Made by a program: the position numbers and the translations under genes. Source: Fimbriimonadaceae bacterium (GTDB taxonomy: Bacteria > Armatimonadota > Fimbriimonadia > Fimbriimonadales > Fimbriimonadaceae). From it: a stretch of DNA of 64,000 nt. How positions within the stretch are numbered: position 1 is the first letter of the stretch; each line of letters opens with the position of its first letter. Positions 8,998-15,688 of this stretch are shown here, one piece after another. The DNA is taken from positions 1 through 64,000 of the forward strand of contig JAIBBE010000220.1 of NCBI GenBank assembly GCA_019694835.1, in the 5' to 3' direction. A model generated the notes under the pieces. That model searched no databases and was not told the origin of the DNA. It saw nothing but the letters and a program-made list of their open reading frames with translations.

Positions 8998-9189
8998 ATG
9001 AAGACAAGTAGCGGACAAGGGATTAACGAAACGATCGTTTCGTGGACGACCGAAGAGGCAAAGAACTTCTTTGCCTACCTCGACCAAGTGGCCGACCAAA
9101 CAGAAACAACGCGGGGAGATTCTCCTATGGAGAACCCCTCCCGCGCGAGAGTGGTGCGGCGCATTAAGCCGCTTCAGGTATTTGCGTAA
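8998..9189 (+). CDS. Small unknown protein with a strong ribosome binding site
   Basis: 63 aa, acidic first half (TTEEAKNFFAYLDQVADQTETT) and basic C-terminus (RARVVRRIKP). The case for it being real is the AAGGAGG sequence placed 8 bp before the ATG, much better than most genes in this window. A hairpin begins exactly at its stop codon. No known motif and no signal peptide. Its last 26 bp overlap the end of the opposing small ORF 9164-9358, so at most one of these two 3' ends may be correct. Confidence 0.5.
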   Translation: MKTSSGQGINETIVSWTTEEAKNFFAYLDQVADQTETTRGDSPMENPSRARVVRRIKPLQVFA

Positions 9190-9358
9190 GTCCGACCTGG
9201 ACAAGGTCGGACTCCGCAGGTCCCCTTTCAGCTTGCTGCAGCGTCCTCAGCCAGACCAAAAGGCGCTGGCGTGAGGCGTGCAGCGAGGCGACGGAGGTGA
9301 ATTCAGAGCGTTCTTCCGTGACGCCGCCGTTCACGAGCCGTAGATGGGGATGGGTCAT
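9164..9358 (-). CDS. Possible small protein, second gene of a micro-operon
   Basis: 64 aa, no recognised motif; the central part (ASRQRLLVWLRTLQQAE) would form an amphipathic helix. Its ATG follows the stop codon of the 31-aa gene 9362-9457 after three bases, an arrangement suggesting translational coupling. Against it: it contains the hairpin 9189-9213 and overlaps the end of the opposing gene 8998-9189. Confidence 0.3.
   Translation of the reverse strand: MTHPHLRLVNGGVTEERSEFTSVASLHASRQRLLVWLRTLQQAERGPAESDLVQVGLTQIPEAA
9189..9213 (+). terminator. Hairpin at the stop of the 63-aa gene
   Basis: AGTCCGACCT, loop GGACA, AGGTCGGACT: a perfect 10-bp stem starting at the last base of the stop codon. 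No T-run follows. It lies inside the opposing ORF 9164-9358. Confidence 0.5.
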
Positions 9359-9361
9359 AGG

Positions 9362-9457
9362 CTAATTCCAAAGGTCGGTGAGCGAGTCTTTCATCAGACC
9401 CCATGCACCTGCAATCGCCGCGCCCGCCACTGCCAAGGCTATGATGGTAAAGAGCAT
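9362..9457 (-). CDS. 31-aa single-span membrane peptide
   Basis: The reading frame starts MLFTIIALAVAGAAIAGAWG and ends KDSLTDLWN: one hydrophobic span of about 18 residues followed by a short polar tail. AGGAGA lies about 7 bases before the ATG, a good ribosome binding site. It is too short for standard gene callers. Upstream on the same strand are a possible promoter and a palindrome. Possible roles include a toxin-like or regulatory membrane peptide, but the sequence does not decide. Confidence 0.45.
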   Translation of the reverse strand: MLFTIIALAVAGAAIAGAWGLMKDSLTDLWN

Positions 9458-9505
9458 TTTTCTTCTCCTGGGTCTCCAGACCCGACATGCTCATTCCAAC
9501 TTTTC

Positions 9506-9535
9506 TTATCCCATACCCTGGTATCGGATCGTCAA
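9506..9535 (-). promoter_or_regulatory. Possible promoter and palindrome upstream of the 31-aa gene
   Basis: On the minus strand TTGACG (9530-9535) is followed after 18 bp by GGATAA (9506-9511). Between them is the palindrome ATACCCTGGTAT (9513-9524), which could be an operator. The -10 match is weak. Confidence 0.3.
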
Positions 9536-9668
9536 CCTTACGGGGTCTTTGTCGAATACCGAATCGTTGCCGTCAGCACGGTTTCTAGCCTAAAAAGTGC
9601 GGGCCAGTAGGCCTAACATCGGCGACAATGCGAGCCGAAAAACGACGGGGGATGGGTACTCTATCCGC

Positions 9669-11165
9669 GTGGCGACGATCCTCGAAACCCGGCACATCAC
9701 CAAGCGATTTCCCGGGGTAGTCGCGCTAGACGAGGTTTCCGTTCAGGTCGAGACGGGCTCCTGCCATGCGCTGATGGGCGAAAACGGGGCTGGTAAGAGC
9801 ACGCTGGGCAAGATCATCGCCGGGCTGTACCAGCCCGATTCAGGCGAGATTTGGCTCGATGGGTCGCTCGTTCAGTTCGCGAACCCCCTCGCCGCGATGC
9901 GCGTCGGTATCGGCATGGTTCACCAAGAGCTTGTGTTTTGCGAGAACCTCTCGGTCGCGGAAAATCTTTGCCTGGACAGCCTCCCCGCGAGTGGGATCTT
10001 TCTCCAGCGCGGCGAGATGATCCGGCGCGCAACCGAATGGCTGGAAGCCCTCCAGGTTCAAATCGACCCCCAAACGCCGGTTGGCGACCTTCCGATTGCC
10101 AAGCAGCAGCTTATTCAGATTGCCGGTGCCGTGGGCCGGGGAGCCCGCGTGATCATCTTTGATGAGCCGACAAGCAGTCTCTCGCTCTTCGAAACCGAGA
10201 TGCTTTACGGCCTGATCCGGAAGATTCGTGCAGCGGGCGTGACTTGTGTCTATGTGTCGCACCGCATGGACGAGATCTACGAGCTTTGCGATACCGTGAC
10301 CGTGTTGCGGGATGGCTGCCTGGTCGAAACTCGCCCCCTCGCCGAGACCTCGCGCGACGAACTGGTGAAGATGATGGTCGGACGCCAGCTTGAAGCCGTC
10401 GATCACGTTGCATTTTCGCCTCAACTGGGTGACGTAGCCTTGACGGTTGAGGGACTCTCCAGCCCGGATCGATTCGAGAACATCTCGTTATCGCTTCGTC
10501 GCGGCGAGATTCTCGGGCTTGCTGGGCTCGTAGGTGCGGGTCGGACCGAGGTCGTGGAGGCCTTGTTCGGCCTTGATCCCGGGGCTGTTGGCAATGTGAC
10601 CTTGCTCGGAAAGGAAATTTCCCATCCGAGCCCGTCGAAGATGCTCAGTGCGGGGTTCGGATTGGTACCCGAAGACCGCAAGCGGCACGGCTTGGTCCTA
10701 AACATGAATGCACGCGAGAACATCAGCCTTCCGACCCTCGACCGCCTGGCCCAACTCGGTTGGGTTCGGATGGGAGAGGAACGGGACCTCGCTGAGCAAT
10801 ATTTTGAGACCTTGCGCGTAAAAGCCCCGAATGTGGAATCCGGTGCCGTGGGCTTGAGTGGGGGCAACCAGCAGAAACTCGTGATCGCCAAATGGTTAGC
10901 CGCCCACTGTGAGGTCCTGGCCCTCGATGAGCCGACCCGGGGCGTCGATGTCGGGGCGAAGGCAGAGATCCATGAGCTGATTCGGGGCTTGGCGCTCCAG
11001 GGGAAGGCGGTGATTGTCGTGAGCAGCGACCTGCCCGAGCTTCTTGCCCTTTCGACGCGCATCCTCGTACTGCGGAACGGACGTATCGAGGGCGAAGTGA
11101 CCCGCGAACAGGCCACGGAGGAAGCAGTCATGCGCCTCATGACCGGGGTCGGGGCTACTGCATGA
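9669..11165 (+). CDS. Sugar ABC transporter ATPase, RbsA/MglA type (orphan)
   Basis: 498 aa from a GTG start, the normal length for a tandem ATPase of the CUT2 sugar-uptake family; a longer frame upstream to 9597 has no family similarity. First ATPase domain: Walker A GENGAGKSTLGK (about residues 36-47) and Walker B VIIFDEPTSSLS. Second domain: the degenerate Walker A GLVGAGRTEV usual in this family, signature LSGGNQQKLVIAKWL and Walker B VLALDEPTRGVDVGAKAEIH. It should energise uptake of a monosaccharide or nucleoside, but no permease or binding protein lies next to it; the following gene is an L,D-transpeptidase. It may serve a transporter encoded elsewhere. A complete paralogous system is at 41022-45459. 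Confidence 0.9.
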   Translation: MATILETRHITKRFPGVVALDEVSVQVETGSCHALMGENGAGKSTLGKIIAGLYQPDSGEIWLDGSLVQFANPLAAMRVGIGMVHQELVFCENLSVAENLCLDSLPASGIFLQRGEMIRRATEWLEALQVQIDPQTPVGDLPIAKQQLIQIAGAVGRGARVIIFDEPTSSLSLFETEMLYGLIRKIRAAGVTCVYVSHRMDEIYELCDTVTVLRDGCLVETRPLAETSRDELVKMMVGRQLEAVDHVAFSPQLGDVALTVEGLSSPDRFENISLSLRRGEILGLAGLVGAGRTEVVEALFGLDPGAVGNVTLLGKEISHPSPSKMLSAGFGLVPEDRKRHGLVLNMNARENISLPTLDRLAQLGWVRMGEERDLAEQYFETLRVKAPNVESGAVGLSGGNQQKLVIAKWLAAHCEVLALDEPTRGVDVGAKAEIHELIRGLALQGKAVIVVSSDLPELLALSTRILVLRNGRIEGEVTREQATEEAVMRLMTGVGATA

Positions 11166-11851
11166 TCCAGGTTCTTTTGGGTGCGATGATTGCTGACGCG
11201 GACCGGGTCGCGCAGGCCCGGGCAAACAAGGAGCCCGTACTTCGGGAGATGTGTCAGCGCGCCGGGCTGGCGTATCCGCCCAAGGCGATTTTCCTGAGGG
11301 TGTTCAAGAAGGAGCGCGTCCTTGAAGTTTGGGGTGGCGCGAAAGCGGGTGGCGCGATGAGATTGCTGCAAACCTACCCCATCGCAGCGATGTCTGGAGG
11401 ACCCGGACCCAAGCGCAAAGAGGGCGACCGCCAGGTGCCCGAGGGCTGCTATGTCATCGACCGCTTCAACCCGCAGAGTTCCTATCATCTATCGCTGAGA
11501 GTGAGTTATCCCAACGCCAGCGACCGAGTTTTTGCCGACAAGGCCGCGCCGGGTGGTGACATTTACATTCACGGGAACCAAGTCAGTATCGGCTGCCTCG
11601 CGATGACCGACGACAAGATCGAAGAGATCTATGTGTTGGCCTGGAACGTACGCAGGACTACGATCCCCGTTCACATTTTTCCGGCGAAGCGATACGATCA
11701 CCAGATCAAATCCAACCCCAGCGAAGATACGCGAAACCTCTGGTCGGACCTCATTCCCATTCAGCACGCGTTCGACAAGTCGAGGGTCGTGCCGAAAGTG
11801 AAGATCGGCAAGGACGGCCGCCACCGCTTGCAAGAGCCGCGCACGAAGTAA
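11162..11851 (+). CDS. L,D-transpeptidase family protein (YkuD domain)
   Basis: 229 aa. The catalytic motif IYIHGNQVSIGCLAM (about residues 134-148) carries the His and the nucleophilic Cys of YkuD transpeptidases, which form 3-3 peptidoglycan cross-links or attach proteins to peptidoglycan. The layout, with no LysM domain and an early LRVFKKERVLEVW strand, is closest to the YafK-type subfamily. The start ATG overlaps the stop of the ABC ATPase gene (ATGA), so the two are translationally coupled, although their functions are not obviously linked. No clear signal peptide is seen, which is odd for an enzyme acting in the cell wall. The last codons lie in the left arm of a 22-bp inverted repeat. 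Confidence 0.85.
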   Translation: MIQVLLGAMIADADRVAQARANKEPVLREMCQRAGLAYPPKAIFLRVFKKERVLEVWGGAKAGGAMRLLQTYPIAAMSGGPGPKRKEGDRQVPEGCYVIDRFNPQSSYHLSLRVSYPNASDRVFADKAAPGGDIYIHGNQVSIGCLAMTDDKIEEIYVLAWNVRRTTIPVHIFPAKRYDHQIKSNPSEDTRNLWSDLIPIQHAFDKSRVVPKVKIGKDGRHRLQEPRTK

Positions 11852-11897
11852 GCCGATGGTGTAAGGGACTAATCCGCTTACTTCGTGCGCGGCTCTT
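11832..11897. terminator. 22-bp perfect inverted repeat shared by two convergent genes
   Basis: Left arm 11832-11853 begins AAGAGCCGCGCACG, right arm 11876-11897 ends CGTGCGCGGCTCTT, separated by 22 bp. The left arm contains the last six codons and stop of the transpeptidase; the right arm reaches two bases into the stop codon of the opposing CoA-transferase gene. It is probably a bidirectional terminator. The long, perfect arms look like a fresh inverted duplication of the gene end. Confidence 0.85.
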
Positions 11898-13173
11898 AGG
11901 TTGCCGTGCCAAAGCGCGCGTGGGCCGCTTTCTCGAGGGCCTCGCGATGATCCGGGTGGGCGATTTCTATCATCGCTTTGGCGCGCTGGCGAAGGTTCTT
12001 GCCGTACAGATCGGCCACCCCATACTCGGTGACGACGTAGTGCATGTGGGCTCGGGTTGTCACAACCCCCGCGCCAGGCCTCAAATGCTCGACAATGCGG
12101 GTTTCGCCTCTCGACGTCGCACTCGGAAGCGCAATAATCGGCTTGCCTCCAGGCGAGAGAGACGCTCCGCGCATGAAGTCCATTTGTCCTCCAACCCCGG
12201 AATAGACGCGGCAGCCAATCGAGTCGGCACAGACTTGGCCCGTAATGTCGACCTCGATCGCGCTGTTGATGGCGGTGACTTTGGGGTTGCGGCGGATCAC
12301 CGAAGTGTCGTTGACGTATTCGCAGTCCAGCAGGCTAACCTGTGGGTTGTCATCAATGAAGTCATACAGCCGCTGTGTCCCCAACACGAAACTCGCGATG
12401 ATTTTCCCTGGGTGCACACGCTTTTGCCACCCGTCGACGACTCCCTTCTCGACGAGATCGATCAGTCCGTCTGAGAACATCTCCGAGTGAACGCCGAGGT
12501 TGCGATGATGACCGAGCGAGGCGAGGACGGCATTGGGAATCGCGCCGATTCCCATTTGCAGGGTAGCGCCGTCCTCGACCAATTCCGCGCAGAGGGCACC
12601 AATCCGTTCTTCGACGGCGTCCGGTGGCGGAATCGCGATCTCGGGGATCGGTGCCTCGGACTCGACGAACGAGTGGATTTCGTTGATATGAATCAGCCCG
12701 TCGCCATGAACGCGCGGCATCCTTGGGTTGATCTGCGCGATGACGTGCTTGGCCGCGAGCATGCCACCCCGGGTGGCCTCAACCGAGACCCCCATCGAAC
12801 AGAAGCCATGCCGGTCGGGCGGCGAGACCTGGATCATGGCGACGTCGATGGGCATCCGCCCTGTCCGGAAGAGCGCGGGAACTTCGCTGAGGAAGATGGG
12901 GACATAGTCGGCGCGTCCATCGGCAACCGCCTGCCGGATATTGGGCCCGACGAAGAGCGCGTTAACCCGGAAACTTTCGCTTAGCGCCGGATCGGCATAA
13001 GGGGCAAAACCCTCGGTGTGAAGTTGAACGATCTCAACGTTGCGCAGCTCGGGCGCGCGTGCCGCCATCGCCGCCACCAGCGCTTGGGGCGCGGCGGCCA
13101 TACCGTGAATCAGGACTCGGTTGCCCGAGCGAATGACATCGACGGCCGCTTCCGCCGTTACTCCCAACCTCAT
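11896..13173 (-). CDS. Acetyl-CoA hydrolase/CoA-transferase family protein (4-hydroxybutyrate CoA-transferase-like)
   Basis: 425 aa, full length for the Cat1/AbfT family. Signatures include the N-terminal SGNRVLIHGMAAAP, QVSPPDRHGFCSMG, LQMGIGAIPNAVL, and the catalytic glutamate in INSAIEVDITGQV, followed by SGVGGQMDFMRGA and VTEYGVADLYGK. Enzymes of this group move CoA between acetyl-CoA and short acids (acetate, succinate, 4-hydroxybutyrate, butyrate) or hydrolyse acetyl-CoA; the sequence does not settle which. It converges on the transpeptidase gene with a shared inverted repeat and has a palindrome just before its start. Confidence 0.9.
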   Translation of the reverse strand: MRLGVTAEAAVDVIRSGNRVLIHGMAAAPQALVAAMAARAPELRNVEIVQLHTEGFAPYADPALSESFRVNALFVGPNIRQAVADGRADYVPIFLSEVPALFRTGRMPIDVAMIQVSPPDRHGFCSMGVSVEATRGGMLAAKHVIAQINPRMPRVHGDGLIHINEIHSFVESEAPIPEIAIPPPDAVEERIGALCAELVEDGATLQMGIGAIPNAVLASLGHHRNLGVHSEMFSDGLIDLVEKGVVDGWQKRVHPGKIIASFVLGTQRLYDFIDDNPQVSLLDCEYVNDTSVIRRNPKVTAINSAIEVDITGQVCADSIGCRVYSGVGGQMDFMRGASLSPGGKPIIALPSATSRGETRIVEHLRPGAGVVTTRAHMHYVVTEYGVADLYGKNLRQRAKAMIEIAHPDHREALEKAAHARFGTAT

Positions 13174-13180
13174 GGCCTAA

Positions 13181-13190
13181 TGTTGCAACA
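13181..13190. promoter_or_regulatory. Palindrome before the CoA-transferase start
   Basis: TGTTGCAACA is a perfect 10-bp palindrome 7 bp upstream of the start codon of the leftward gene 11896-13173. Its position would suit an operator or translational site, but no known regulator site is recognised. Confidence 0.3.
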
Positions 13191-13328
13191 ATGCGGGCGC
13201 TCGTTGCTTCCAACGCACCCCTATCTAAGGTGAGGGACGAGCCCGACTGGGGTTAGAAGGCGCACGTGGCGGCGTCGAAGGGGGGACGTCCAAACCCAGA
13301 GGGCTGGCCGCGCGTAATAATCCATGGT

Positions 13329-13988
13329 ATGAAACCGCAACGTTGGCTCGGCATCGCATCAATCGCTCTCTTTAGCACCTCTGCTTTCTCTCAGATTTCG
13401 CCCTCAGGGGGGATGTATTCGTTCAAAATGAAGCTGACTAAGGGGCAGAAAATCTCTTATGTGAGCAAAACGACCATCGCCACCGGCGGTATGAAGCCGA
13501 TCGAAATGCCGTTGACGATGCAATGCACCGACGTCAAGGGTGACGTCTACACGGTCAAATACTCCGTCGGGGCGATCATGGGGCAGAAGCCTCAAGACAT
13601 CACGATGAAGATCAACTCGAAGGGCGAGATTGTCGAAGGCAAGGGGGCGGCTTCTCAGATGACGGGCATGGGCGCGACCAGCTTGCCGAAGAAACCGATC
13701 AAAATCGGCCAATCCTGGACCGCAACCGTCGACAGCCCATCGATGGGCGGCACCATGAAGGTCACCAGCACCTACACCTTCAAAAGTGTCAAGAACGTGG
13801 GCGGGCGACAGGTCGCCGAAATCGGGCTGAAGATGACGGGTTCTGGGGCGAACGGGATGAAAGTGTCTGGGACCGGCAATCTGCTGCTCTCGATAGCGGA
13901 TGCCAGCATGGCCGGCATGAACCTGGACATGAAGACAGGTGTTGGCGGTCAATCCTTCGACATGAAGATGGTTGTCACTCGAAAGTGA
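13329..13988 (+). CDS. Exported protein, beta-rich, unknown function
   Basis: 219 aa from the ATG at 13329, which begins a signal peptide (MKPQRWLGIASIALFSTSAFSQ, cleaved near residue 22). The mature part alternates short strands with glycine and methionine-rich turns (GMKPIEMPLTM, ASQMTGMGATSLP) and contains KPIKIGQSW near its middle. This resembles the DUF6263-like exported proteins in which IKxGxxW follows a pair of beta sheets, but the match is from memory. The following gene starts inside its stop codon (GTGA), so the two are likely co-transcribed. Confidence 0.7.
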   Translation: MKPQRWLGIASIALFSTSAFSQISPSGGMYSFKMKLTKGQKISYVSKTTIATGGMKPIEMPLTMQCTDVKGDVYTVKYSVGAIMGQKPQDITMKINSKGEIVEGKGAASQMTGMGATSLPKKPIKIGQSWTATVDSPSMGGTMKVTSTYTFKSVKNVGGRQVAEIGLKMTGSGANGMKVSGTGNLLLSIADASMAGMNLDMKTGVGGQSFDMKMVVTRK

Positions 13989-14818
13989 AGCTGAGGGTCG
14001 AATCCCCGGGCGATCCGGCGCTTCTGGCCATCCTGCAGCGTCACCCGAATGTAGAACTCTGCCCAAGCCCCCGTACCGCTGGCAACCTGTCGGCAACTGG
14101 ACTTTCGAGGAAAGACTCTGCTTCGACAGACGGAGGGTTGGCGTCATGCCGGCAGGATGCCAGCGGTACTTTCCGGAGCCGGCAGGATGCCAGCGGTACG
14201 CTGGTCTTTCACCAGGGTGATTGGCGACGGGAAGTCCGCGTCGCGGACCCTACCTGCGAAGTCCGGGGTCTCGTCGAACTCATGGACAACAACCCGATGG
14301 TCTGTGCCGATGTCGTGTCGGTGCCCTCTCCGGGGGCTACCCTTGCGCTCATCGCACTCGGTCCTCTAGCCAAGGCAGGGCTGCTCCTCGAGCCGCCGAC
14401 CCTTCTTGCCAACACGCCCTTGGACGAACAGGACATCGCGAACTACCTCGCTACCGAAGGTTGGGAGGCTGGTGCGGTGGGCAGCGCCCAAGCCGAGGAC
14501 TTGGACGGCATTCTCGCGATGACCGCCATCGCCGCCGTTCGGCTCCCGCCAAATCCTGAAGACCTCGCAGGCATCTACGATGAGTGTTTCGGGCGGTCGT
14601 TCTTCGTGCACCACGATGCCGCGTCGATCTGGCATGTGAACCTTGTCAAAGGCACACCCAACGCGGTCTATCGCCTGAGCCTCAATCGTGAGGACAGCGT
14701 TGGCTTGCTCACGATCAAGGTCATGGCAGATGCGGACGGCAAGTGTGGTGCGGCCCAGGTGGTTCATGCCATGAACGTCATGGCTGGACTCGAAGAAAGC
14801 CTTGGTTTAGGGCTTTGA
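13985..14818 (+). CDS. ArgC-like protein lacking the catalytic cysteine, with palindromic elements in its frame
   Basis: 277 aa, GTG start overlapping the preceding stop. The C-terminal half follows N-acetyl-gamma-glutamyl-phosphate reductase (ArgC): LALIALGPLAKAGLL, then HVNLVKGTPNAVY and the closing helix KCGAAQVVHAMNVMAGLEES. Residues 10-27 (PALLAILQRHPNVEL) match the first ArgC helix. Two essentials are missing: the GxxGYTG NADP loop at the N-terminus and the GCYPT active-site cysteine, which aligns with SPGAT. Between residues about 30 and 72 the frame is filled by three copies of a dispersed palindromic repeat (14073-14199), translated twice as RQDASGT. It is probably a decaying gene or a pseudoenzyme; it cannot be a normal arginine-pathway reductase. 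Confidence 0.55.
   Translation: MKLRVESPGDPALLAILQRHPNVELCPSPRTAGNLSATGLSRKDSASTDGGLASCRQDASGTFRSRQDASGTLVFHQGDWRREVRVADPTCEVRGLVELMDNNPMVCADVVSVPSPGATLALIALGPLAKAGLLLEPPTLLANTPLDEQDIANYLATEGWEAGAVGSAQAEDLDGILAMTAIAAVRLPPNPEDLAGIYDECFGRSFFVHHDAASIWHVNLVKGTPNAVYRLSLNREDSVGLLTIKVMADADGKCGAAQVVHAMNVMAGLEESLGLGL
14073..14199. repeat. Three dispersed palindromic elements, GTACCGCTGG family
   Basis: One copy in plus orientation (14073-14095, GTACCGCTGGCAACC...) and two in the opposite orientation (14147-14169 and 14178-14199, ...GATGCCAGCGGTAC). Opposed pairs of this kind resemble REP doublets (REPINs). Other copies: 15425-15477, 16914-17039, 26788-26957 and 31060-31082. Confidence 0.85.
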
Positions 14819-15403
14819 CTTCGCCCAGGCGATCAGTTCGTCTTTGAGTCTTTCGCTGTAGAGCAGATTCCCGAGCAGCGTTGCCTTTTCGCGCGGCTCG
14901 ATCAGCAGCCGGACCGGTGTTCCGGCGGCTTCACCTTCGATACTGATCCAGCGACCGAGGAAGACCCAGGTATGGGGATTGGCGCGCGTGCGAATCCGGC
15001 GGATGTCCTTCTTCTCGAAGTTGACTTGGACGGTCTCCCCCAGGAACTCCAATCGATCCGGCTTGATCAGCAGGAACCCGACATCCTCATGCGGATCGAG
15101 TGAACTGCGAAAGCGGGGGCGAGCCACCCCGACGAACTGTGTTGGCGGACCAGCCTTGGAGCCAAAGAGCCCAAGTCTGCGCATCAGCTCTCGCTTCATG
15201 AAGCTGTTTTGATAGAACCCCAAGAAGTTCAGCGAAATCCAGCCGACGATCGGGAAGGCAATGAAGAACCAGATCGCAGGGCTGTCCAGTGGACGGTCTG
15301 GCTTGAACGTGATAAGTCCAAGGACGAGAAGCGGCAGGCAGAGTATTGCTGGCAAGAGGTTGCCCATCACTTTGCGCGACTTCGACCAGACCTTCTCCGC
15401 CAC
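14807..15403 (-). CDS. Two-span membrane protein of unknown function
   Basis: 198 aa. Two hydrophobic spans near residues 14-33 (LLPAILCLPLLVLGLI) and 43-62 (AIWFFIAFPIVGWISLNFLG) are followed by a basic stretch (KRELMRRLG) and a beta-rich cytoplasmic domain of about 110 residues (FLLIKPDRLEFLGETVQVNFEKKDIRRI), a plan resembling bacterial PH-like membrane proteins. The gene at 26966-27592 has a similar layout. Its 3' end overlaps the opposing ArgC-like gene by 12 bp. Confidence 0.7.
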   Translation of the reverse strand: MAEKVWSKSRKVMGNLLPAILCLPLLVLGLITFKPDRPLDSPAIWFFIAFPIVGWISLNFLGFYQNSFMKRELMRRLGLFGSKAGPPTQFVGVARPRFRSSLDPHEDVGFLLIKPDRLEFLGETVQVNFEKKDIRRIRTRANPHTWVFLGRWISIEGEAAGTPVRLLIEPREKATLLGNLLYSERLKDELIAWAKSKP

Positions 15404-15424
15404 GCCCCGATGTTACCTACCCCC

Positions 15425-15477
15425 GTAACGCTGGCATCCTGCTGGCATTCCTCCGTACGACTGGCGTCCTGCCGGCA
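15425..15477. repeat. Two direct copies of the GTACCGCTGG-family element
   Basis: 15425-15447 (GTAACGCTGGCATCC...) and 15455-15477 (GTACGACTGGCGTCC...) in the same orientation. Both have drifted slightly from the copies at 16914 and 26788. Confidence 0.7.
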
Positions 15478-15526
15478 AGCGCTTTACCTCTTGCTGCCCT
15501 TTCGTGATCGAGTTGCTCCGGCTGAA

Positions 15527-15626
15527 CCTCTCCCCCAACCCCTCTCCTCCGCCACCTCATCTTCCGATCGCCCTATTCCTCGGGCGCAGGAGAGGGGAGC
15601 CCGGGACCCCGGGACCCCGGGACCCC
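15527..15626. repeat. CCCCCTCTCC-family element followed by an 8-bp triplet repeat
   Basis: CCCCTCTCCTCCGC (15538 onward) pairs with GCGCAGGAGAGGGG about 50 bp later, the same pyrimidine/purine arms seen at 5624 and 58283. Directly after it GGGACCCC is repeated three times (15603-15626). The stretch 15404-15688 contains no other recognisable feature before the permease start. Confidence 0.7.
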
Positions 15627-15688
15627 GTACCGCCCGTATCCACCGACCCTCGCCAACGAATGCCAGGCTGATTGCGTTGAGTAATGAG

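Noticed and set aside
15209..15688. N-terminal extension of the MacB-type permease frame
   Set aside because: The extra 160 codons run through dispersed palindromic repeats and the antisense of another gene, with no family similarity; the protein is full length from 15689.
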